Shown: positions 8,508 through 15,185 of the stretch, piece by piece
Layout: each line of letters opens with the position of its first letter
How positions within the stretch are numbered: the stretch's first letter is position 1
Source of the DNA: Candidatus Hydrogenedentota bacterium
GTDB lineage: Bacteria; Hydrogenedentota; Hydrogenedentia; Hydrogenedentales; SLHB01
DNA length: 21,395 nt
NCBI GenBank assembly: GCA_007130675.1
Contig: SLSB01000112.1
Coordinates: forward strand, 1-21,395
Reading direction: 5' to 3'
Program-made: the position numbers and the translations under genes
Notes under the pieces: generated by a model
What the model was told of the DNA's origin: nothing
Database searches by the model: none
Seen by the model: the letters and a program-made list of their open reading frames with translations, nothing else

Positions 8508-9668
8508 CTACTTCCCTTGTCTTCCGCCTTTCCCAATACCGTATGCATCCATACGCCGCAACAGGGAACTATAGCTGATATTCAAAAGTTTCGCCGCTTT
8601 GCGCCTGTTCCACAGCGTCTGGCGCAACGCTTCTTCGATCAGAGACCGCTCAGTCGCCTCCACGGCTTTGCGAACCGCCTCTTTCAGCGGAACAAACTCC
8701 GTGACCTTCGGGACGGTCTCTGGGGTGGTCTCGGCATCCGTGTCGACATGTACTGCCGATTCCGAAGAAGAGGCCACGACCCGGCCCATGCGCGCGGGTG
8801 GACCATCCATCTCGGCATTCGCACCGTCTTGCTCGAACAGCGTATCCGGGTTGTCGGTCGCCACAAACTTGCGAATCCGCGCCGCCAACTCACGCACGTT
8901 GCCCGGCCAGGGAAGCTCCTGAATCCTGGCAAGAAGAGCCGGGGCTAAGGGCTCGTAGGGGCGCCCCTGCTTGGTGCTGAAATGGTAATTAAAATGTTCG
9001 GCCAATTGGGGAATGTCTTCCGGACGTTCCCTCAATGCAGGCATGCGCACATGAACCTCACTCAAACGATAGTAGATGTCCTCGCGCATCTTGCCTTGCT
9101 GAACCGCTTCCTCCAGTTCGACGTTTGTCGCCGCAACAATCCGCACATCCGTCTCGATAGGCGTCACACCACCTATCCGGATAAACGGCTCACCATCAAG
9201 CACCTGAAGCAGTTTAGCCTGTATATTGTACGAGATTTCCGTAATTTCGTCAAGAAATATCGTCCCGTTGTGGGCCAACTCGAACCGGCCGGGTTTCGAA
9301 GTCCGTGCGCCCGTAAAAGCCCCGCGCTCATAACCAAACAATTCGCTTTCGAGAATGCTTTCCGGAATTGCAGGACAATTCACCTTGATGAAATGTTTCC
9401 CCATCCGTGGTGAGCGATTGTGCAGAAGCCGGGCCGCGATATCTTTGCCAGTACCACTTTCACCAGTGATCAGCACCGTCAGACTCGAGCCGGCCAGGCG
9501 TGTGATGAAGTCACGGGCCTCTTGCATCGCCTTGCTCTCGCCGACAAGATTCTCGTGGAGAGGCACTCGCACCGGTTCCGATTGTGTTTCCACGTCGCGA
9601 AATGAAGTATGCACGTAAGTCCGCCCCAAGGTCGTTGAAGCAACTAAACCAGCCTTTCCAGCAGCCAT
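8508..9668 (-). CDS. Sigma-54-dependent activator (enhancer-binding protein) without receiver domain
   Basis: The 386-residue protein has a short N-terminal region of about 40 residues and no response-regulator receiver or PAS domain. The AAA+ domain follows: Walker A GESGTGKD at 69-76, ESELFGYERGAFTGA ending at 121 (the GAFTGA loop that contacts sigma-54), Walker B TIFLDE at 136-141, and LPWPGNVREL at 252-261. A flexible acidic linker (about 275-325) leads to a Fis-type helix-turn-helix at 344-378 (NRRKAAKLLNISYSSLLRRM). Such proteins hydrolyse ATP to open sigma-54 promoters, so this is the likely regulator of the exopolysaccharide genes behind it. With no sensory domain it must be controlled by amount, by a partner, or through the N-terminal 40 residues. 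The ribosome site is weak, so the exact start is less sure than the identity. Confidence 0.93.
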   Translation of the reverse strand: MAAGKAGLVASTTLGRTYVHTSFRDVETQSEPVRVPLHENLVGESKAMQEARDFITRLAGSSLTVLITGESGTGKDIAARLLHNRSPRMGKHFIKVNCPAIPESILESELFGYERGAFTGARTSKPGRFELAHNGTIFLDEITEISYNIQAKLLQVLDGEPFIRIGGVTPIETDVRIVAATNVELEEAVQQGKMREDIYYRLSEVHVRMPALRERPEDIPQLAEHFNYHFSTKQGRPYEPLAPALLARIQELPWPGNVRELAARIRKFVATDNPDTLFEQDGANAEMDGPPARMGRVVASSSESAVHVDTDAETTPETVPKVTEFVPLKEAVRKAVEATERSLIEEALRQTLWNRRKAAKLLNISYSSLLRRMDAYGIGKGGRQGK

Positions 9669-10309
9669 CTTGGCTGGTCAATCGCCATGCAGCCCATTAA
9701 CTATTTACAATATTATTCATCATAGACCATGCTTTTGGCAAGTCTGAATTATTCAAACCTGAACAAAAACGCCTTAAACCCTTTTGCTGTAAAGATTTAA
9801 AAATTGGCGCGCGGAAGGCCCTATTCCTGAAGATGCCTGGTCCCGATGCATCTGAGGCGTTATGCAGACCGGCGATAGTTGTGCAAGAATGCTCAAGAAG
9901 TGTAGGTGCGCCAAACGTCACCACGACGGAGCTGGCTATAGACAGGGTCAAAAGCATGTGACCGCAGGCTGCCTGCGGCATCCTGGAATCGCAGTCCATA
10001 TTATGCAAGAACCTTTGCCTGAATCTCGGATGCCGCCCTTTGAAAGCGGTGAAATACTCGGGCCATGGCAATCTCGACACATGGTGGATGGACTAATCAA
10101 GCACCACTGACAGATAGTCGGTTATTCGACGAAAGCAGCCACGGGAGTTCTGTCTCTTGGGATGCCATAACCCTGAGGCGTGACCAGCCTGAGCGCCGCC
10201 GGAGTGCCCGGCTCGATGTCTTCGCTCTCCGGCCTTTCCATTTCGCCGTCGGACGCTGTCGGGAGGGTGTTGGCTGCACGCCCCTTTGCTTTGAGCAAAA
10301 ATCCTGATG

Positions 10310-10335
10310 GGTATGATTGCATACCGCTGGCGGTA
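10310..10335. repeat. Two overlapping palindromes upstream of pilT
   Basis: GGTATG at 10310-10315 is inverted as CATACC at 10320-10325 with a four-base centre. TACCGC at 10322-10327 is inverted as GCGGTA at 10330-10335 with a two-base centre. The two repeats share TACC, so they could form alternative hairpins or adjacent operator half sites. They cover the -35 and spacer of the candidate pilT promoter. Role is inferred from position only. Confidence 0.45.
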
Positions 10336-10345
10336 ACGCTATTAT
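10317..10345 (+). promoter_or_regulatory. Candidate sigma-70 promoter of pilT
   Basis: TTGCAT (10317-10322) and TATTAT (10340-10345) are 17 bases apart; the -10 matches the consensus at five of six places, the -35 at three. Transcription would begin near 10352, leaving a leader of about 130 bases before the pilT ATG. The match is moderate, and the overlap with two palindromes is the main reason to take it seriously. Confidence 0.4.
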
Positions 10346-10482
10346 GAGCATTCATAGTGGCGGTTGCGCCGGGGAGCCAGGATTCCGGGGACACGCAAGA
10401 TGCTTCCGGGCTGGCAGCGCAGCCTGCGCATGTGCGCCGGGGTATGGCGAGTGCCAGAGACACTTCGAGGAAAGGTGAGATT

Positions 10483-11535
10483 ATGCAATTGGAATCCCTA
10501 TTCGACCTCGTAGCCAAGCAGAATGCGTCGGACTTGTTAATTAGTGCGGGAGCGCCGCCGATGTTGCGGGTAAACGGCCGCCTGTATCGCACGCGAAACG
10601 ATGCCCTTACGCCCGAGGAATGCAAAAAACTCGTGTATGGGGCCCTGGCGGCAGACCAGAAGAAGCGGTTCGAGGAGGACAAAGAACTCGACTTCTCGCT
10701 GGCGGTCGGCCGAAAACACCGGTTCCGCGTCAACGTTTATTATCAGAAGCAGGCCGTCACCGCGGCCTTTCGGCCTATTCCCGAGAAGATCCCCTCGCTC
10801 GACAAATTGGGGCTGCCCGACGTGGTCGAGACGCTGGCCCAGCGCAAACAGGGCCTCATTCTTGTGACCGGCCCCACCGGGCATGGAAAAACAACCACCC
10901 AAGCCTCCATCATCGACCTCATCAACAAGACACGCGAATGCCACATCATCACGGTCGAGGACCCCATCGAGTTTGTGCATCAGCACAAGAAAAGCATCGT
11001 GGACCAGCGCGAAGTCGGCAGCGACACCAACGGATTCAACGAAGCCCTCAAATATGTGCTCCGCCAGGATCCCGACGTTATCCTCATTGGCGAGATGCGC
11101 GACCTCGAGACTATTCAAGCGGCGTTGCGGGCCGCGGAAACCGGGCACTTGGTGCTGGCGACGCTTCACACCAACGACGCCATTCAAACGGTAGACCGCG
11201 TCATCGACGTGTTTCCCGGCGCGCAGCAGCAGCAAATCCGCTTCATGCTCTCCATGACCATGCTTGCGGTGGTCTCGCAGAGGCTTATTGCCCGCGCAGA
11301 CGGAGACGGACGCGTCCTGGCTGCAGAGGTGCTATTGAACAATACGGCGGTGGCCAATCTGATCCGCGAGGGCAAGACCCATCAGGTCTACAGCATCATG
11401 GAGACCAACTACAAAGAAGGCATGAGCACCATGGACCGGTCAGTGAAAGGATTGTACATGGAAGGCGCCATTTCCTATGACGACGCTTGTGCCCACGTGT
11501 TGAACACAAAGGCCATTATGGATGTAAGTGGTTGA
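10483..11535 (+). CDS. pilT: PilT, type IV pilus retraction ATPase
   Basis: The 350-residue protein is a hexameric cytoplasmic ATPase that depolymerises type IV pili for twitching or uptake. It starts MQLESLFDLV, with the family-typical ASDLLISAGAPPMLRVNG at 15-32. Walker A is GPTGHGKTT at 130-138, the Asp box VEDPIEF at 158-164, Walker B DVILIGEMRD at 198-207 and the His box HLVLATLHTND at 222-232. The late AVANLIREGKTHQ stretch matches PilT rather than PilB. Walker A has His where most PilT proteins have Ser. The ATG at 10483 has AAGGTG five bases upstream. The frame extends back to 10357, but the extra residues are not family-like. No other pilus gene is nearby, so pilus genes are probably scattered. 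Length is close to the usual 340-370. Confidence 0.96.
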   Translation: MQLESLFDLVAKQNASDLLISAGAPPMLRVNGRLYRTRNDALTPEECKKLVYGALAADQKKRFEEDKELDFSLAVGRKHRFRVNVYYQKQAVTAAFRPIPEKIPSLDKLGLPDVVETLAQRKQGLILVTGPTGHGKTTTQASIIDLINKTRECHIITVEDPIEFVHQHKKSIVDQREVGSDTNGFNEALKYVLRQDPDVILIGEMRDLETIQAALRAAETGHLVLATLHTNDAIQTVDRVIDVFPGAQQQQIRFMLSMTMLAVVSQRLIARADGDGRVLAAEVLLNNTAVANLIREGKTHQVYSIMETNYKEGMSTMDRSVKGLYMEGAISYDDACAHVLNTKAIMDVSG

Positions 11536-11583
11536 CCTGCATGGCTTTGAGCGCTTTCTCAATCAGGCCGGCGTTTGGAGCGT

Positions 11584-11612
11584 TTGTGAACACGCACAGC
11601 GCTGTGTATAAT
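11584..11612 (+). promoter_or_regulatory. Sigma-70-type promoter of the ECF sigma operon
   Basis: A perfect TATAAT (11607-11612) lies 17 bases after TTGTGA (11584-11589), which matches four of six -35 positions. Transcription should begin near 11619, about 54 bases before the first possible sigma-factor ATG. This suggests that the sigma factor gene is read by the housekeeping polymerase, whether or not it is also autoregulated. Confidence 0.6.
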
Positions 11613-11617
11613 ACAGC
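11595..11617. repeat. Palindromes in the spacer and around the -10 of the ECF sigma promoter
   Basis: CACAGCGCTGTG (11595-11606) is a perfect 12-base palindrome filling the spacer just upstream of TATAAT. GCTGT (11601-11605) is inverted again as ACAGC (11613-11617), bracketing the -10 box. Three GCTGT-type half sites on a promoter core suggest a repressor operator. The CTGT-N7-ACAG part recalls a LexA box, but LexA of enterobacteria needs N8. Confidence 0.45.
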
Positions 11618-11672
11618 CTGCGTTTGGTAAAAGTTTCGAGGAACCTTTTCACAGGGATAGGCATAGATAGAG

Positions 11673-12383
11673 ATGTTGGACAACCGACGCACGGAAGGAA
11701 GAGACGGCACGATGGCTGAAGCCCTCGATAGTTCGCAGCATGCCCATGCGCGTCAAGGACTGAAGGTTATCGGGCGTGAAGGCGCACCCCTTGCAGAGCG
11801 GTCAGATGAAAACCTGATGCTCAGCCATGGCGAGGGGTCCGACGCAGCGTTCGCCGAATTGCTTAGACGCCATCAGCGCGGAATCATGAATTACATCTTC
11901 CGCATGGTGCAAAACCGGCAGATTGCCGAGGAGTTGACCCAAGAAGTGTTCTTGGCACTGGTGAAAAACGCCGAACGCTATCAGCCAACAGCCAAATTCA
12001 CCACATACCTCTACACCATCGCGTCAAACATCGTGTCCAAGGAGTGGCTGCGGCGCAAACGCCGCCCGAAGTTCTTCACGATGTCCACCCTCTTCAACCG
12101 CAATAAAGATGAAGAGTTTAATGCACTCGAGCATTTCGAAGACGAAAAAGCCGACGTAATGACTTCTTTCCAGCGGGGCGAGGTGTCCGAGGCGGTCAAC
12201 GAGGCCTTACGGCATCTGCCCGAACATCAGCGCGAAGTATTTGTGTTGCGCCGTTTCCAGGACCTCTCGTATGAAGAGATTTCCGAAGTCACTGGCGTGC
12301 CGGTTGGAACGGCCAAGTCCCGCGTGGTGCGCGCGGAACGGGCCTTGAGACCGCTCTTGTCGAAGTTCAGGGAGTACTTGTAA
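11673..12383 (+). CDS. ECF-type RNA polymerase sigma factor (RpoE-like)
   Basis: The product of up to 236 residues contains sigma region 2 at about 59-131 (FAELLRRHQRGIMNYIFRMV, then IAEELTQEVFLALVKN and FTTYLYTIASNIVSKEWLRR) and region 4 at about 174-228 (HLPEHQREVFVLRRFQDLSY, then EEISEVTGVPVGTAKSRVVR). Regions 1 and 3 are absent, as in group IV sigma factors. These bind core polymerase and redirect it to a small regulon when freed from an anti-sigma factor. The anti-sigma gene begins 29 bases downstream. Two starts are possible: ATG 11673 with little ribosome site, or ATG 11712 behind GGAAGGAAGAG, which removes 13 residues. The N-terminal about 45 residues precede region 2 and look disordered. 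Its likely targets include its own operon, but no second promoter type is evident. Confidence 0.93.
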   Translation: MLDNRRTEGRDGTMAEALDSSQHAHARQGLKVIGREGAPLAERSDENLMLSHGEGSDAAFAELLRRHQRGIMNYIFRMVQNRQIAEELTQEVFLALVKNAERYQPTAKFTTYLYTIASNIVSKEWLRRKRRPKFFTMSTLFNRNKDEEFNALEHFEDEKADVMTSFQRGEVSEAVNEALRHLPEHQREVFVLRRFQDLSYEEISEVTGVPVGTAKSRVVRAERALRPLLSKFREYL

Positions 12384-12412
12384 GAGAGGCAGATCCCAAG
12401 TAGGCGGACAAT

Positions 12413-13081
12413 ATGTTTGGGCATCCAACAAAATATGAACTGACGGAATACGCAGAGGCTCTCGCCGACGGTAAGCCCATGCCCGCGCGTATCGCCGGGC
12501 ATGTCACATCCTGCGCGTCGTGCAAAGCCGAAGCCGAAGCGCTGCGCGAGTCGTTCACATTTCTGGCCAGTGCCCCGATGCTCGAGTGCGCGCCCGGTTC
12601 CGCGGAACAGATTCTTATGGCGGCGTCCCGCGTTCGCCAGACCCAGCGGGCCAAAGGGCGTTTCTTCCGCCGGGCGTTTGTGGTCGCAAAGGGGTTGGCC
12701 TGTGCGGCGGGCATTGTGCTCGTGGCCGCTTGGGTGTTTACAACCTCCCTCGACGAGCCCGCGCCGCCCATTCCGGCGGCGTCCCCCCCGGCCCCCAGCC
12801 GCATCGCGGCCCAGCCGGGACCCTCTGCCGAAGAACTCCAGCGTAAGGCGTCTGAAATTGAAAGCCTCGCCTCGGCGGTCAACGCACAGTCCGCTGCGCC
12901 GGTGAGCCCGTGGGAACGCCAGCATCGCCAGATGGTCATGGCGCTTCAAGCCGACCGGACCGCGGCGTTTGCTGCGCTGCAACGCAATCCCGGCTGCGAT
13001 CGGGCAAGCCGCCTGGTTACGGCCAATTTGGAGCGCGAGGCGCAAGTATTGAGGACGCTCTACGTAGAACAGGGTCGTTAG
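12413..13081 (+). CDS. Membrane anti-sigma factor with zinc-binding (ZAS-type) domain
   Basis: The 222-residue protein begins with a cytoplasmic part carrying the H-x3-C-x2-C motif of zinc-binding anti-sigma domains (His30, Cys34, Cys37). One membrane helix follows at about 88-111 (VVAKGLACAAGIVLVAAWVF), then a proline/alanine-rich linker and a periplasmic tail of about 100 residues with helical character. Such proteins hold an ECF sigma factor inactive at the membrane until an envelope signal releases it. The gene is 29 bases after the sigma factor stop, with AGGCGG five bases before the ATG, and 11 bases before the DUF4097-like gene. The sensing tail has no domain I recognise, so the signal is unknown. 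It fits the partner role well by both motif and position. Confidence 0.88.
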   Translation: MFGHPTKYELTEYAEALADGKPMPARIAGHVTSCASCKAEAEALRESFTFLASAPMLECAPGSAEQILMAASRVRQTQRAKGRFFRRAFVVAKGLACAAGIVLVAAWVFTTSLDEPAPPIPAASPPAPSRIAAQPGPSAEELQRKASEIESLASAVNAQSAAPVSPWERQHRQMVMALQADRTAAFAALQRNPGCDRASRLVTANLEREAQVLRTLYVEQGR

Positions 13082-13092
13082 CGCGGCCGAAA

Positions 13093-15015
13093 ATGATGCA
13101 CATATCACGTTCGAAAAAGGTCAAGATTCTTCTCTTGGCCGTTTTTTTTGCTTACGGGCAAACGGCTGCGGGCGAAGAAGACCTGGTAGGCCGTGTAGGC
13201 CATGTCTTCGAGTCCATCGCGGGCTCACTCCAGCTCATGGGCAAGCGCAGCGAAGACCTCGTGAAGCCCCCGTTTGGCCCGTGGCGCGATTTCCACACCG
13301 GTCCCATGCCGGGCGCCGCGTCCTACCCGTATGAAGAGCTTTTTCCTGTACGGCCATCTTCCATTATCCTTATCGACAATGAATTTGGCGAGATCCGCGT
13401 CAATACCTGGGCCGAGCAAGTGGTGCAAGTCAATGCCGAAATCTCGGTGGGCGCTGAAACCGCCGAACTTGCCCACCAGATCGCCCGCTCGATCGATATC
13501 AGTGTGACGCCCCGCGAGAGCGGTCTGGGCATTCGGACACTCCTCCCGGATACCCGTGAGATGGGCCGCACCCGCATCGAGGTCAACTATGTCCTGACCA
13601 TTCCGCGCGATGCCAGCTTGGTCTGCCGCAATCATTTCGGCGATACCCTCATACAGCGGGTAGGGGGAACTGTGTCGGTCGATTCGGCCTATGGCGTGGT
13701 CGAGTTGCGCAACATCGGCGGCGAGGTTAACGTGCGGGCGCGCGGGGAAGCGCTTCAAGCGCACGGCCTCGCAAAAGGCGGCACGTTCGAGCTCGTGGGA
13801 AGCCAGGCCGAGTTCAGCGGGGTCTCGGGCACGCTGCGGGTCGCGAATTTCATGGGCTCGGTCGTTTTGCGAAAACTCGGGCCCGAGGCCAACGTCGACA
13901 TCACAAACGCAAACGGCCCAATCCACATGCATGTGTCCGAATTTGATGCCCCGGACCTTCACTGCGAAGTGCTTTTCGGGAGACTCCGCTCGCACATTCC
14001 CCTCGAACACAATGCCGTTGGAGACTTGGTGTACGGTCGCAACCACAACGTCGAGTCCAGCCGCCAGGTTGCCCTGCGCACCTCGTTCGACGAAATACTC
14101 ATCATCCAGGAAGGGCGCACAGAGTTTCCCAGTCCCTCGGCCGACAATGCAAAGCTGTTCGAAAGCATTGTCGAGAAGGCTGCCGGGTATACCCCCGGCG
14201 CCGAAATCGTGATCGATGCCGTTGCCGGGAATGTGCGCGTGGAAGGCACCGATGAACAAGAAGTGCGGGTCATGGCGAGAAAGCATGTGCTCATGCAAAC
14301 CACTGAAAACGCCCCTGCCGCACTCGAGGCATTGAACCTGGGAATCGAAACGCGCGAGGATCGGATACACATACGCACCGCCGTGCGCGATGACATGAGC
14401 GCGCTCGGATGCTCGTATTACCGCATCGACCTGCTGGTGCGCGCACCCCGTAAGGCGGCTCTCGCCCTTCGCGCCCAGAACGGGGACACCATCGTGCGCG
14501 AAATGGATGCGCCGGTCAATGTGCTCCAGGCTCAGGGCCGGGTTGTCGCGGAGAACTGTATGGGAACCGTCGAGATCACCAATCAAAGCGGCGACGTCCA
14601 GGCGCTCGATTGCTCGGGCCCGGTCATCATTTCGGCCACTAAAGGCACGGTGACGACGCGATCGGTCGCCGGCCACCAGCAGATCACTTGCACGGAAGGC
14701 AGAACAGTCGCCGATGCGCCCCTGGGCCCCCTGACCATCCGCCAGCACGGCGGCGACGTACGCATTATTGCCTTGGGAGAGGGCATTCAGGGAGATTACG
14801 ACATCACCACCGAACGCGGTGACATCAGCATCGTCGTGGCCCAGAGCTCCGATGCATCGTTCTATGTCGAGGCCGGTGGGGGAGAGGTCCATTGTAGTGC
14901 ATTCCCGTTGCAGGGCAGCATTGAAGCCGGTATGCGCAAGTTTGGGGGACGCCTGAATCGAGGCACGTACACCGTCAAGCTCCAAACCACCGAAGGCAGC
15001 ATCAGCATCGACTGA
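13093..15015 (+). CDS. Secreted protein with two DUF4097-like beta-repeat halves
   Basis: The ATG pair at 13093/13096 opens a 640-residue protein with a Sec signal peptide (basic MMHISRSKKVK, hydrophobic ILLLAVFFAYG, likely cleavage near QTAAG). The mature part has two similar halves, about 90-315 and 355-640. Each begins with a strand such as IILIDNEFGEIRVNTW or EIVIDAVAGNVRVEG and continues as short repeated strands with turn motifs (NHFGDTLIQ, SAYGVVELRN, NQSGDVQAL, TERGDISIVV). This is the pattern of DUF4097-type putative adhesins, which form beta-helix or beta-solenoid-like structures. No enzyme motif is seen. The gene starts 11 bases after the anti-sigma gene, so it is most likely an output or sensor component of the same envelope system. 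The frame extends upstream to 12910 only as an overlap with the anti-sigma gene. Function is unknown; family assignment is by pattern. Confidence 0.82.
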   Translation: MMHISRSKKVKILLLAVFFAYGQTAAGEEDLVGRVGHVFESIAGSLQLMGKRSEDLVKPPFGPWRDFHTGPMPGAASYPYEELFPVRPSSIILIDNEFGEIRVNTWAEQVVQVNAEISVGAETAELAHQIARSIDISVTPRESGLGIRTLLPDTREMGRTRIEVNYVLTIPRDASLVCRNHFGDTLIQRVGGTVSVDSAYGVVELRNIGGEVNVRARGEALQAHGLAKGGTFELVGSQAEFSGVSGTLRVANFMGSVVLRKLGPEANVDITNANGPIHMHVSEFDAPDLHCEVLFGRLRSHIPLEHNAVGDLVYGRNHNVESSRQVALRTSFDEILIIQEGRTEFPSPSADNAKLFESIVEKAAGYTPGAEIVIDAVAGNVRVEGTDEQEVRVMARKHVLMQTTENAPAALEALNLGIETREDRIHIRTAVRDDMSALGCSYYRIDLLVRAPRKAALALRAQNGDTIVREMDAPVNVLQAQGRVVAENCMGTVEITNQSGDVQALDCSGPVIISATKGTVTTRSVAGHQQITCTEGRTVADAPLGPLTIRQHGGDVRIIALGEGIQGDYDITTERGDISIVVAQSSDASFYVEAGGGEVHCSAFPLQGSIEAGMRKFGGRLNRGTYTVKLQTTEGSISID

Positions 15016-15092
15016 CAGGGCCGTGCTGGCCTGCGGAAATCCGATTTAACTGGCAGCTTATTGCCTCGTGCCACAGGCATAGCCCAAGCCGT

Positions 15093-15119
15093 GGCCCGGG
15101 CGGGCACTTTCGCCGGGCC
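15093..15119 (+). terminator. GC-rich hairpin, possible terminator after the sigma operon
   Basis: GGCCCGGGCG (15093-15102) pairs with CGCCGGGCC (15111-15119) with one bulged G and an eight-base loop. There is no T-run after it, so it is not a classical intrinsic terminator. A weaker stem (15016-15033) lies directly after the stop codon. Placement between the two transcription units, just before the next -35 box, suits a boundary element. Confidence 0.3.
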
Positions 15120-15121
15120 GG

Positions 15122-15150
15122 TTGACAGGGTACGGCGCGAGGGCTAGAAT
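15122..15150 (+). promoter_or_regulatory. Near-consensus sigma-70 promoter of the DnaA-like coiled-coil gene
   Basis: A perfect TTGACA (15122-15127) and TAGAAT (15145-15150, five of six) are 17 bases apart. Transcription should begin near 15157, which leaves only eight bases before the ATG at 15165 but about 29 before the ATG at 15186. The promoter therefore supports the later start and shows the gene is a separate transcription unit. Confidence 0.75.
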
Positions 15151-15185
15151 CCTATCAAGTACGCATGATGCGCGGAATAGGGGCA

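Larger units (their letters stand above)
9669..10482. other. Divergent intergenic region between the activator operon and pilT
   Basis: About 800 bases separate the minus-strand operon from the pilT start. The part near the activator (about 9690-9810) is AT-rich, as promoter DNA often is, but I find no convincing -35/-10 or -24/-12 pair pointing left. A short inverted repeat, AGATGC/GCATCT with an 11-base loop, sits at 9831-9853. A candidate pilT promoter lies at 10317-10345. Open frames here (for example minus strand 9697-10080 and 10122-10355) lack ribosome sites and recognisable domains. The 10122-10355 frame has coding-like composition but is otherwise unsupported. Confidence 0.7.

Noticed and set aside
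7151..8578. 475-residue open frame on the plus strand
   Set aside because: Antisense to the Wza-type gene; His/Arg-rich composition without domains, typical of a shadow frame.
9672..9695. GG-N10-GC sigma-54-like spacing just before the activator ATG
   Set aside because: A transcript from here would start inside the coding region, and the -12 element is poor.
9805..9820. TGGCGCG...GC sigma-54-like site on the plus strand
   Set aside because: The -12 part does not match TTGC, and the nearest plus-strand gene is over 650 bases away.
9697..10080. 127-residue minus-strand frame upstream of the activator
   Set aside because: No ribosome site, no domain, mixed composition. Treated as non-coding spacer.
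13225..14985. 586-residue open frame on the minus strand
   Set aside because: It lies fully antisense to the DUF4097-like gene, which has a signal peptide, repeats and operon context. The antisense frame has no recognisable domain and arises from GC-rich codon use.
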